DNA from: a virus
Length of the DNA: 64,000 bases
Strand: one strand, 5' to 3'
Virus record (IMG/VR): IMGVR_UViG_3300042888_001941
Coordinates: 1-64,000 of that record
The notes below the pieces were generated by a model, which searched no databases, was not told the DNA's origin, and saw only the letters and a program-made list of their open reading frames with translations. Position numbers and translations under genes: made by a program. Below are positions 55,587-63,587 of this stretch, piece by piece; position 1 is the first letter of the stretch; the number at the start of each line of letters is the position of its first letter.

Positions 55587-57647
55587 TTAGTTTTTTAGAT
55601 TTTCTGTAATTAACTTAATTTCACATGCGTCTGTTGTGCAGTACGCATCTCCGATAGCATCTGCCGCCATTCCTGCGTAGACTCCTGAGAAGTCAATAGG
55701 GAATAACTTCATGATTGCATCTTCATACTCTTCCTCAGTAATCTGAGTATAAGGCATTTGAGGATATGTAAAGTTCCCTGAAGGCAAGAAGGACACAGTC
55801 TTTAGTTGACCGTCGTACATATGGAGAACTGTTCCTACGTGCTCAGCTTCCTTCTCAGGGTCAAAGGACACGGTCACAGAGACTGAGTTATCAGACCAGT
55901 AGCGCTGTGCGGTTGCGGCAAGAGACATCTTCTCAAAGATAGTGACGTCTTTCTCTGCGCGCTCTGCAAGTGACTTAATTGGAAAGAACACAACGCTTGT
56001 TGTATCTGGAGACTCAGATGCTGGCTCAATACGGTAGTTAGCCATCTTGAAAAGAGGAAGCATTGGATCTGAATTAGCAAAGCGAATAGCGCGGTTAAAG
56101 AACTTACCACCTACTGTCCAGTGAACTCCTGGTGACTCGCCAGCAAGAATTGACACTGTGCCTGATGGCTTAACAGTTGTCATCTTAATAGACTCACGAA
56201 TACCAAGCCACTCTGAATACGTATTGTCATACGCCTTAATGTGCTTGTAGCCTTCGTCCATCCAATCACGAAGAGCTGGAAGCCCTACGCGGTCTGCGAA
56301 GTTTGCAACGCCTGACATCGAGGTTCCAATGCGGCGGTTACGCTGCATAATCGCGTTTGTTTCCTCCCAGTGTGTAGGGAGAAGGGTTACGGTCTTAGCG
56401 TAAAGGTAAGCAAACTTTAAGGTGCGCTTATAGTCTTCAAGGTTGTCATGACGATTTAGATATGTCTCAACAAGTGTGCAGCACTCATATGATTCAAGCG
56501 ATTGCTCTGCGCAAGGGTTGTATCCTGCAATACGCCAGTCCTTGTTGTTGATTGGGTCAGCTAGGCGTCCGTACTTCTTTGATACGTCCATCCAAATAAC
56601 TCCAGGCTCACCATTAAGCGCAATGCCTGGAACAATCTTGTCAAGGTCTTGTCCTACAGTTGTTTCAACTGAGTTATTCGACATCCAGCCCCAGCCTGGA
56701 GCTTTAGGGTCATAGCTGTTTCGCTCTGGAAACTTTTCTGCGTTCTTAAGGTTTAAGAATGTGTCATCGTCTAGTCTACCGATAAGAAGCTCTGCACTGC
56801 GGCGTACATTGCCACTAACGACACAGACGCCAATGAGATTACCAATATCAGCGATATCAGTTCGCGTAATTTTTTCACCAGCACGTCCTTTGAATAGTTT
56901 GTGAATGTAGTTGTGTAAACGCTCTAATGGTTCATGTCCTGCGGCGGTTCCACCAAATGTTTTGATTGGGACGCCTGCTGGGCGGACTTCGCTGTAATCA
57001 AAGACTGGAGTCGTCTGATCTGCTCGTAGGTAAGCATTGATGATGAGTGTGAGTGATTCGACCCATCCTTCTCGTGTGTCTGGGACAACGTATGTCTCCT
57101 CTCCTTGTGGTGCGTATATTGTAAAGTCTTTATCAGCACCCTTATCGTCAAATCCAACACCAACGCCAAGCATTGACGCTTCCATAAGAAACGCAAAAGG
57201 ACGCGCAGGATTCTGCTTAGTCATTTCCATAGTTGACACAAACGCGCAGTTTTGAAGTGCTGCAGAGTTGCGTTGCTGATTTACAAGCGGAGTTCCCATA
57301 ACCCAAAGCCCACGGCCTGGCGGTGTCCACTTTAGCTGGAACAGACGGTCAAATGCTTCCTTAGCAGAAGCCTGAGCCTTAGCATCATTCCAAGGAAGAC
57401 GCTGTGACTTGCAGTGATCTTTCTGAATTGAGTACATGCCATTGATGACACGCTCACAGACGTCAGCCCAAGTTTCTTTGGTGCCGTCTTCTTTTAATCG
57501 AGAGTATGTACGTAAGAAAGTAATTTCTCCGACCGAGTTGCCTGCCGCATCTGTATAACCAAATGGAGCTTTCTTTGATTTATATCCTGCAACAAAGTCA
57601 TCGCTTAGGCGAAAAGAGAAAAGACTACTCACGTATGTACCCCACAT
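55587..57647 (-). CDS. nrdJ: Adenosylcobalamin-dependent (class II) ribonucleotide reductase
   Basis: 686 residues, the monomeric class II size. Makes deoxynucleotides from ribonucleotides using B12. Motifs: LQNCAFVST (redox Cys), NPCAEQSLESYECC (thiyl Cys, catalytic Glu and the redox partner), KPSGTVSILAGESPGVHW (phosphate/substrate loop) and a C-terminal CTTDAC Cys pair that would be reduced by thioredoxin. Phage thioredoxin is encoded at 60.4 kb. A class II enzyme needs no oxygen and no second subunit but depends on host cobalamin. Confidence 0.92.
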   Translation of the reverse strand: MWGTYVSSLFSFRLSDDFVAGYKSKKAPFGYTDAAGNSVGEITFLRTYSRLKEDGTKETWADVCERVINGMYSIQKDHCKSQRLPWNDAKAQASAKEAFDRLFQLKWTPPGRGLWVMGTPLVNQQRNSAALQNCAFVSTMEMTKQNPARPFAFLMEASMLGVGVGFDDKGADKDFTIYAPQGEETYVVPDTREGWVESLTLIINAYLRADQTTPVFDYSEVRPAGVPIKTFGGTAAGHEPLERLHNYIHKLFKGRAGEKITRTDIADIGNLIGVCVVSGNVRRSAELLIGRLDDDTFLNLKNAEKFPERNSYDPKAPGWGWMSNNSVETTVGQDLDKIVPGIALNGEPGVIWMDVSKKYGRLADPINNKDWRIAGYNPCAEQSLESYECCTLVETYLNRHDNLEDYKRTLKFAYLYAKTVTLLPTHWEETNAIMQRNRRIGTSMSGVANFADRVGLPALRDWMDEGYKHIKAYDNTYSEWLGIRESIKMTTVKPSGTVSILAGESPGVHWTVGGKFFNRAIRFANSDPMLPLFKMANYRIEPASESPDTTSVVFFPIKSLAERAEKDVTIFEKMSLAATAQRYWSDNSVSVTVSFDPEKEAEHVGTVLHMYDGQLKTVSFLPSGNFTYPQMPYTQITEEEYEDAIMKLFPIDFSGVYAGMAADAIGDAYCTTDACEIKLITENLKN

Positions 57648-57712
57648 TTAGTTTAGTTTAGAAAGAATTTAGTAAATACATTATACTCAGTTTTAGAGAA
57701 AACTAGTATAGG

Positions 57713-57946
57713 CTACTCCGAAAGGAATAGTGACTCAAATAACTCTTTGCATGTTGGGCACACTGGGTACTTACTTGGGTCACGAGAAGGCACCCATATT
57801 TTGCCGCATAGAGCAACTACTGGGGTTCCCATTACGTATGACTCAGTTGCCTGGTCCTTTTCTACGTAGTGGGAAAACCTGTCTTTATCTTCATTAGAAA
57901 GCTTAGTATCTGCTTTAGTTTCAAGTACGGTGTCCGTGAAGCCCAT
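57713..57946 (-). CDS. DUF3039-like protein
   Basis: 77 residues: DRFSHYVEKDQATESYVMGT, VVALCGKIWVPSRDP, YPVCPTCKELFE. Matches the actinobacteria-specific DUF3039 plan (His, then C ... CxxC), a probable zinc protein. Good support for an actinobacterial host. Confidence 0.8.
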   Translation of the reverse strand: MGFTDTVLETKADTKLSNEDKDRFSHYVEKDQATESYVMGTPVVALCGKIWVPSRDPSKYPVCPTCKELFESLFLSE

Positions 57947-57991
57947 AATGCCTATATTAACTAATAAATCACCATGTGATACAGTTTTACC

Positions 57992-58672
57992 ATGAACAAA
58001 TCGGTTATTCTTCTACCATCCCGCGGTAGATCTCATCGCATTGATGAGTGCCTAGACTCACTTCTTGAGCACTCTACTGCGTCAGATATTGTCGTCTGCT
58101 TAGACGAAGACGACCATGAGAGTTATACAAAGCGCGACGGTGTTATTTACGACATCGGGCCTAAGCCAACACGCATTGGTCTTAATGAAAAGCTAAACAG
58201 AATGTTGCCTAAGATCATTGATAAATATGACTTTGTCCTTTGGGCAGCAGATGACACAGTTGCTGTGACGCACGGCTGGGATGCTCTTTTAGTTGAGGCA
58301 ATAAAAGACGTTCCACTTGGAATCGCGTATCCAAATGATCTTCTTCAAGGAGACAGACTCCCAAGTAACGGAACGTGTTTCGATATTAGGATTCCTAAGG
58401 TCTTGGGGTACCTAGCTCCACCGACGCTTTTTCACCTCTATATGGATAACTTTTGGAAGCTATTAGGTGAAGAGTTAGGTACTCTAAGATACTGCGAAGA
58501 TGTTATTCTTGAGCATAATCACTACACCAATAAAAAAGCTCCTGTAGATAAAACGTACGCATCAATCAACAGTAGAGAAATGTATGTTGCTGACCACCAA
58601 TCGTATGAAATCTATAAGAATCATGGACTTGCGGCTGATGTAAAGAAATTGAACGAATCACTTAATGACTAG
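57992..58672 (+). CDS. Glycosyltransferase-like protein (GT-A fold)
   Basis: 226 residues. VILLPSRGRSHRIDECLDSL starts a GT-A Rossmann fold. VVCLDEDDHESY and FVLWAADDTVAVTHGWD supply acidic metal motifs. Late HNH in LEHNHYTNKKAP may coordinate metal. Leaderless start (TACAGT plus 6 nt). First gene of the glycan set. Confidence 0.65.
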   Translation: MNKSVILLPSRGRSHRIDECLDSLLEHSTASDIVVCLDEDDHESYTKRDGVIYDIGPKPTRIGLNEKLNRMLPKIIDKYDFVLWAADDTVAVTHGWDALLVEAIKDVPLGIAYPNDLLQGDRLPSNGTCFDIRIPKVLGYLAPPTLFHLYMDNFWKLLGEELGTLRYCEDVILEHNHYTNKKAPVDKTYASINSREMYVADHQSYEIYKNHGLAADVKKLNESLND

Positions 58673-59339
58673 AACCATAGGAATGCTTCCAGCGTCTGGC
58701 AGTGCTAGTCGCTTACTCGGCATTCCTAAATTCTTTCTTCCTATTGAAAACGGCAAGTCACTTCTCCACCGCCACGTTGAGATGATGGGTGAAGTTTGTG
58801 ACGAGGTGCGAATAGCTACGCGTGAGCGCTGGCGCCCTCTTCTTGAGGATCTTAAGCTTAATGCTGAGATCTGCTATATGGAGCCGTCAACAATGGCAGA
58901 CGCGCTTCTTAAAATGGAGCCACTATGGAACGATATTGTTGTTGGAATGCCAGATGTTTATGTTGGCGGGTCTAACCGTAACTTTTACGCAGAGATGCTT
59001 AAGCAAGAAGGTGATGTTGTTTTAGCGACATGGAACTACATTGAAGAGAAAATGAAAGGCAAGCTAGGTCAAGTTCTTACAGACGACTACTCGCGTGTGT
59101 TAAACGTTCTTGACAAGCACCCAACCTGCGAGTACCCAGAGATCTGGGGCGCAATAGTTTTCCGTAATGAAATGATTCACAAGATTGACAGGTCTGGCGG
59201 ATCAGTTCTCAAGAATGTAAATGACTGGATTGACAAGGGCGTAAAGGTCTCTGCGGTGAAGATTCCAGGCGAGTACGTGGACGCAGGAACAGTGCAAGGT
59301 CTTGTTGAGATGTATCGTTACGTAGGTAAATCACTGTGA
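58665..59339 (+). CDS. Sugar-phosphate nucleotidyltransferase
   Basis: 224 residues. LPASGSASRLLGIPKFFLP is the nucleotide-binding signature of RmlA/GlmU-type enzymes; PDVYVGG carries the metal Asp. Expected to make an NDP-sugar. Overlaps the upstream gene by 8 nt and the next by 4 nt. Confidence 0.75.
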   Translation: MTRTIGMLPASGSASRLLGIPKFFLPIENGKSLLHRHVEMMGEVCDEVRIATRERWRPLLEDLKLNAEICYMEPSTMADALLKMEPLWNDIVVGMPDVYVGGSNRNFYAEMLKQEGDVVLATWNYIEEKMKGKLGQVLTDDYSRVLNVLDKHPTCEYPEIWGAIVFRNEMIHKIDRSGGSVLKNVNDWIDKGVKVSAVKIPGEYVDAGTVQGLVEMYRYVGKSL

Positions 59340-60007
59340 AAATGGAGATAGATGAATTCTTTCAAAAGGATCAAGTCACCTATTCACAGCTAAGGCAAGA
59401 TCTTTTTGCTCTGTACCATAAGCAAGACTCACCAGGATACTTTGTAGAGTTTGGTTCTCTTGATGGGATAGACACGAGCAATACGTACATCCTTGAGAAG
59501 TATCATGGCTGGACAGGAATTCTTGCAGAGCCACTTCCTCGCTTCTACGATGAGCTCCATCGCAATCGCGCATGCATCATTGATACCCGTTGCGTGTTCT
59601 CTCACTCCGGTGACGTTGTTCAGTTCGGTGAGGTCGAGGACTTCCCTGCGGTGTCTACTTTGATTTCTCATAAGGACCAAAGCAGTATGTGGAAAGAGAA
59701 GCGTCAGACGAATAAGATCCACGATGTCGTGACAGTTTCCCTTGATGACCTATTAGACGAGCACAATGCACCTGCGGTGATAGATTACCTATCTATCGAC
59801 ACTGAAGGATCTGAATACACGATTCTTAGCGCTCACAGTTTCAAGCGTCCGTTTAACACAATAAGTGTTGAATACGCAAACCAAGATGAGCGTCATAAGC
59901 TTTACAATTTACTTACGTACCACAAGTATATTCGGGCTCACGCAAAACTTTCCCAGTGGGAAGACTGGTACGTGTACGCACCTTGGTACGTAGAGAAGTA
60001 CCACTAG
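59336..60007 (+). CDS. FkbM-type methyltransferase
   Basis: 223 residues from GTG (GTGA overlap), or 221 from the ATG two codons later. SAM site GYFVEFGSLDGIDTSNTYIL, then LAEPLPRFYDEL and IDYLSIDTEGSEYTIL. FkbM enzymes methylate sugars or small molecules, which suits the neighbouring glycan genes. Confidence 0.8.
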   Translation: MKMEIDEFFQKDQVTYSQLRQDLFALYHKQDSPGYFVEFGSLDGIDTSNTYILEKYHGWTGILAEPLPRFYDELHRNRACIIDTRCVFSHSGDVVQFGEVEDFPAVSTLISHKDQSSMWKEKRQTNKIHDVVTVSLDDLLDEHNAPAVIDYLSIDTEGSEYTILSAHSFKRPFNTISVEYANQDERHKLYNLLTYHKYIRAHAKLSQWEDWYVYAPWYVEKYH

Positions 60008-60008
60008 A

Positions 60009-60080
60009 GCGAACGACGGGGTTCGAACCCGCGACCTGAACCTTGGCAAGGTTCCGCGCTACCAGCTGCGCTACGTTCGC
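60009..60080 (-). tRNA. tRNA-Gly (anticodon GCC)
   Basis: 72 nt, minus strand. Acceptor GCGAACG / CGTTCGC; D-arm GCGC-AGCTGGTA-GCGC; anticodon arm GAACC-TTGCCAA-GGTTC; T-arm GCGGG-TTCGAAC-CCCGT. CCA is not encoded. It lies antisense between two plus-strand genes. TATAGT upstream on the minus strand overlaps the leaderless promoter of 60106. Confidence 0.95.
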
Positions 60081-60093
60081 ATTACGTTAGGTA

Positions 60094-60099
60094 TACTAT
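60094..60099 (+). promoter_or_regulatory. Leaderless -10 (TACTAT) shared with the tRNA promoter
   Basis: GGTATACTATATATCC: TACTAT ends 6 nt before the ATG at 60106, while the opposite strand reads TATAGT toward the tRNA. A compact divergent promoter. Confidence 0.65.
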
Positions 60100-60105
60100 A
60101 TATCC

Positions 60106-60366
60106 ATGGCAGTTCCTGACGCGACACTAAAGGTCGCACGCGCAATATATGAATACGCAGGAGTAGATGATCTGCCAGATTGGAAAGACCTTCCCCCTAC
60201 GATACAGATCTCTTATGTAGAAGAAGCAGAAGCAGCTCTACGAGCAACCTGCGACCACATTAAGTATCTTGCCAGCAATATCGACGCTGATGACTCAGAT
60301 GAGATTCTTGTTAAAGGAACTCTCGTATCTGTGTCGAATTTATTAGATCCAAGAGTAAAGGACTAG
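60106..60366 (+). CDS. Small helical hypothetical protein
   Basis: 86 residues: ARAIYEYAGVDDLPDWKDLP, YVEEAEAALRATCDHIKYL. Helical; no family recognised. Directly before thioredoxin (1 nt gap). Confidence 0.55.
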   Translation: MAVPDATLKVARAIYEYAGVDDLPDWKDLPPTIQISYVEEAEAALRATCDHIKYLASNIDADDSDEILVKGTLVSVSNLLDPRVKD

Positions 60367-60367
60367 C

Positions 60368-60703
60368 ATGAACATCATTGACTCTTCTTCCAAAACCTTT
60401 GCAGATGACGTTCTGCTATCTCCTGTTCCAGTCCTTGTTGATTTCTGGGCTGAGTGGTGTGGTCCTTGCAGAATGATGCTTCCTATCTTACAGGAACTTG
60501 CGGCGGAAAACTTTCATTCTCTTAAAATTGTAAAGATCAACAGTGACGACAACTCAGGTCTTGCTGCTGAGTTAAGTATTCGCTCAATTCCTACAATGAT
60601 TCTTTTTGTTAATGGTAAAGAAGTTCATCGCGTAACGGGCGCAAAGCCAAAGCCAGCGCTTATGAAAGAAATCGACGAAGCACTAGGAGCTAACAATGAG
60701 TGA
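60368..60703 (+). CDS. trxA: Thioredoxin
   Basis: 111 residues, normal size. Active site FWAEWCGPCRMMLPIL, cis-Pro in SIPTMILF, and the closing FVNGKEVHRVTGAKP. Likely electron donor for the phage ribonucleotide reductase at 55.6-57.6 kb. Confidence 0.92.
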   Translation: MNIIDSSSKTFADDVLLSPVPVLVDFWAEWCGPCRMMLPILQELAAENFHSLKIVKINSDDNSGLAAELSIRSIPTMILFVNGKEVHRVTGAKPKPALMKEIDEALGANNE

Positions 60704-60785
60704 TATGGGTGTAATGATTTTGTCCTTCGCAAGCGCAGCCTGTGGCATGACGCTTATGTACATCTGGTTAAAGCACGGGAAGTAG
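60696..60785 (+). CDS. Tiny membrane peptide
   Basis: 29 residues: MSDMGVMILSFASAACGMTL then MYIWLKHGK. One membrane helix with a basic end. Overlaps the thioredoxin stop by 8 nt. GGAGC upstream. Confidence 0.5.
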   Translation: MSDMGVMILSFASAACGMTLMYIWLKHGK

Positions 60786-60790
60786 CATTT

Positions 60791-61444
60791 ATGCGTGTTC
60801 TAGTTTTAGCAGCTGGAACCGGAGATCGCTGGGGCAACTATCGAGGAACTGCTAAACACTTTCTTAACGTTGAAGGTGAAGTTCTCATCGAGCGTACCAT
60901 CAGGCAGTTTTCTAAGTACACAGATGACATATTAGTCGTAGGTTCAGGTCTGGAGTACTCGTTCTCTAATACGTCGTTGTTCATACCTGCGGTGACAGAT
61001 ACCGACGTGCTACTCGGTGATATGCTTAAGTTTTATTCATCAATGCACCTGTGGTCGGACGTTAGAACCGTTCTTGTATTCGGTGACGTTTATTTTACCG
61101 ACGACGCGGTTAGCCAGATCATGTCGTCCGACCTAAACTTTACATTTCTTCTTCGCTCTAACTCGCAGGGACAGGCGGGAGGACGACGCGAGGTGTTCGC
61201 GCTTTCATTTAATGGATCAATGAACCAGGTTATATCCGATAATATACTTAAGCACATAAAGGGTCGCTCGGCCCCACGGGCAGGAGGATGGTTTTTATAC
61301 AAGTCCTTGGTTAGACCAAACTATATCTATAACAACAATCACATAGACATAGACGACTGGACGACGGACTTTGACTATCCTGAAGATGTTATCTTGTGGG
61401 AGACTAAAAGAAAAGAAAATGCCGAGCTAGAAGGCAATAAGTAA
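60791..61444 (+). CDS. Nucleotidyltransferase, sugar type
   Basis: 217 residues. MRVLVLAAGTGDRWGNY with GTAKHFLNV gives the GxGxR...K signature; VFGDVYFTDDAV carries the metal Asp. Second such enzyme in 2.5 kb, so the two probably activate different substrates. Confidence 0.75.
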   Translation: MRVLVLAAGTGDRWGNYRGTAKHFLNVEGEVLIERTIRQFSKYTDDILVVGSGLEYSFSNTSLFIPAVTDTDVLLGDMLKFYSSMHLWSDVRTVLVFGDVYFTDDAVSQIMSSDLNFTFLLRSNSQGQAGGRREVFALSFNGSMNQVISDNILKHIKGRSAPRAGGWFLYKSLVRPNYIYNNNHIDIDDWTTDFDYPEDVILWETKRKENAELEGNK

Positions 61445-61445
61445 C

Positions 61446-61793
61446 TTACGCTCTTCCAAAGTCATCTTCGTAACGAATGATGTCGTCTTCACCTAGGTAC
61501 TCGCCTGTCTGTATTTCAATAAAGACAAGATCCTCTAAGCCTTCTGCCTCTACGCGGTGAACTTCTCCAACTCCGATTGACACGTAGTCTCCTGGACCAA
61601 GGTGCAGTTCTTGCTCGCCTAGCTCAACCTTGGCGTACCCCTGCGTCACATACCAATGCTCTGCACGGTGTTTGTGTGATTGTTTGCTGAGACGGCTTCC
61701 AACTTCAACGTGTATACGTTTAACTTGCGCGCGTTGCTCAGTGTGAAGGATTACATAAAAGCCCCAAGGGCGAACAAAGATCTCTTGCGTCAT
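61446..61793 (-). CDS. Cupin, mannose-6-phosphate isomerase C-terminal type
   Basis: 115 residues. RPWGFYVILHTE, SKQSHKHRAEHWYVTQG, HLGPGDYVSIGVGEVHRVEA and EIQTGEYLGEDDIIR match the type II PMI cupin, with His and Glu metal ligands present. Leaderless: TACAGT plus 6 nt. Convergent with the nucleotidyltransferase; probably part of mannose-type sugar supply. Confidence 0.85.
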   Translation of the reverse strand: MTQEIFVRPWGFYVILHTEQRAQVKRIHVEVGSRLSKQSHKHRAEHWYVTQGYAKVELGEQELHLGPGDYVSIGVGEVHRVEAEGLEDLVFIEIQTGEYLGEDDIIRYEDDFGRA

Positions 61794-61823
61794 ACATGAA
61801 CTGTATCATAAATAGTGAGCCGA

Positions 61824-62040
61824 GCTAGCAGCGGGCGACGGGACTTATTGCTACCCTAAAGGTAGCTCCATCATTCGACTACCCGTCCAATGTCTGAGCA
61901 TACCCGCTGCTAGCACTCAACTCTGTAGTTGGGACGGATGACAGTTGTACGTCTTGTCCAGGACGATTCGAACAGGCGGGGTGGGCTAAGGTTCACTTTC
62001 GTGGTGACAAGTTACTGATGGCGTCCCAGGCTGTGGCGAT
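61824..62040 (-). ncRNA. Predicted large structured RNA with phage promoter
   Basis: About 217 nt. Domain 1: TGGGACG / CGTCCCA (62028-62022 with 61936-61930) encloses CTTGTC / GACAAG. A CAAC / GTTG hairpin follows. Domain 2: a perfect 12-bp stem GCTAGCAGCGGG / CCCGCTGCTAGC (61914-61903 with 61835-61824) encloses GACGGG / CCCGTC and GCTACC / GGTAGC. There is no ORF with a ribosome site. The cupin downstream has its own leaderless promoter, so this looks like a separate RNA unit. Family unknown. Confidence 0.65.
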
Positions 62041-62045
62041 AATTA

Positions 62046-62058
62046 AATTATAACAGGT
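62046..62058 (-). promoter_or_regulatory. Extended -10 promoter (ACCTGTTATAATT)
   Basis: Only copy outside 19-36 kb. It touches the stop of the 62333 gene and faces the 61.8-62.0 kb RNA. Confidence 0.8.
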
Positions 62059-62333
62059 TAAGGCTGCTTAAGCGTATTTACCCAACCTACAAGAGACTCA
62101 AGGGATAGGTCCATCATGCCGTCTTCCCCTAGAAGGTCCTCAAGGCGGCCAATGATGTCGGACAGTTCTTCCTCTGTGACACCCGTAAGACGCATAATGT
62201 GTTCTTCCATAAGACCCATTAGCTCACGCATAAAGTCTATCGGCACCAGGGCAAGACCCTCTTCTTTCAGGTACTGCATTAGAACATCATCATCCCTATC
62301 AAAGTCAGGATCTATATCATCTTCGAATGCCAT
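62058..62333 (-). CDS. Acidic hypothetical protein
   Basis: 91 residues, very acidic at the start (FEDDIDPDFDRDDDVLMQYL), then helical (MRELMGLMEEHIMRLTG). Leaderless: TAGTAT plus 6 nt. Possibly a DNA mimic or small regulator; no direct evidence. Confidence 0.55.
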   Translation of the reverse strand: MAFEDDIDPDFDRDDDVLMQYLKEEGLALVPIDFMRELMGLMEEHIMRLTGVTEEELSDIIGRLEDLLGEDGMMDLSLESLVGWVNTLKQP

Positions 62334-62436
62334 TGATAGATACTATCTTACAATAATCGCGGTGACAGTTTTACGTTTTAGCCCTTACGTGATATTGTTT
62401 ATTATATTAAATGACACACGACCAAAGGAAGATTAA

Positions 62437-63564
62437 ATGAAAAAGCTTATATCTACTCTCGGACTTATCTCTGCATTAGCATTAGTCGCATCACCTGCGC
62501 AGGCGCGCTGGGCAATTGACTATGACCCAGTCGGTTCTATCTTTAGAATGGTAGAAGATGATCTGCTCCAAACCAGAGCAGACGGTTACTTTGTTATCTC
62601 TGCAGAGGAGATTACGACTGCTAGAGAAGCCGCGCCTACAGCGCCAAGCAAGTATGCTGTTATCATTGGCGGTGTTGTTGACAAGATAGTTACGTGGGAC
62701 GGTTACAGTCCACACGCAAAGATTAAGGATAACAGCGTAGTAGTTAAGATCCCAGCTGAGGGCGGCGTTAAGTACGTTGACCCTAAGGGATTCATTCGTC
62801 TTAAGGCAATCACCCAAGGATCAATTATCTCTGTTGTTGATGCTCCAGGATCTACCATTACTCCTACACTTGTTGATATTGAGTATGTTCCTGTCGTTGA
62901 ATTACCTGAGGAGCCAGTAGGACCTGCGGTGACAGAAGCAAACTCTGCAGTTGTTGTAAGCCAATCCGTCGCGGTGAACAACTCGATTTCTCTTAACATC
63001 CAGGTTCCTGATGTTGCCAATCTTCCTTCAACGTCATCTGTATCTGTCTATGTTGTAACTGACGGTAGATCTACCACTGCTATTGGTCTAGCACCGTCAC
63101 AAACTGCGGTGACAGTAACAGACGTGCCTCAAGGACAAAACGTTACGGTTAAGACAGTGATTCACGACTCTGTGACGAACACTGAGACGGTTGTTTCCAA
63201 TCCGGTGATTGCTACAACGCCTGTTGCGGTTCCTGTCTCTACACCCGCTCGAGACGCCTCACATGACCTTGCTACAGTTGCTGCTCCAGTAACTCAGGCA
63301 GTAACCACTGATTCATCGGGCGCTCGTAGTGCATCTATCTCAATACCTGCGGTGACAAACTTCGATGGTAACAAGACCTGGGCAACCCTTATGGTTGTTG
63401 ATAAGAAGACAGGGTCTACCACGGCAATTGGAACTGATGGCTCAGCCCAGACTCTAGACGTTAATTCACTAGGGTCTAACAGTGACTATGAGGTTAAGCT
63501 TGTTCTCCGCGATTTAGCAACAGGACAAGAGACAACTATCTACGGTCAAACAATTACTAAGTAG
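62437..63564 (+). CDS. Exported protein with FN3-like repeats
   Basis: 375 residues. Signal peptide KKLISTLGLISALALVASPA ending QA-RW. Residues 25-150 form a unique domain (WAIDYDPVGSIFRMVEDD). Two similar beta domains follow (SISLNIQVPDVANLPSTSSV and SASISIPAVTNFDGNKTWAT), each ending near TTAIG. AAGGAAG precedes the ATG. Three CTGCGGTGACA copies lie in this gene. Likely cell-surface or secreted; function unknown. Confidence 0.6.
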   Translation: MKKLISTLGLISALALVASPAQARWAIDYDPVGSIFRMVEDDLLQTRADGYFVISAEEITTAREAAPTAPSKYAVIIGGVVDKIVTWDGYSPHAKIKDNSVVVKIPAEGGVKYVDPKGFIRLKAITQGSIISVVDAPGSTITPTLVDIEYVPVVELPEEPVGPAVTEANSAVVVSQSVAVNNSISLNIQVPDVANLPSTSSVSVYVVTDGRSTTAIGLAPSQTAVTVTDVPQGQNVTVKTVIHDSVTNTETVVSNPVIATTPVAVPVSTPARDASHDLATVAAPVTQAVTTDSSGARSASISIPAVTNFDGNKTWATLMVVDKKTGSTTAIGTDGSAQTLDVNSLGSNSDYEVKLVLRDLATGQETTIYGQTITK

Positions 63565-63587
63565 CAATTCTGTGCTAGTATTACTTA

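Noticed and set aside
60009-60080. tRNA-Gly as a prophage attachment site
   Set aside because: No integrase gene in the window and no duplicated tRNA end was noticed.
61950-62000. TTCGAAT inside the 62-kb RNA as a tRNA or tmRNA T-arm
   Set aside because: The flanking five bases do not pair, and no acceptor or anticodon arm could be built; a tag reading frame was not found.
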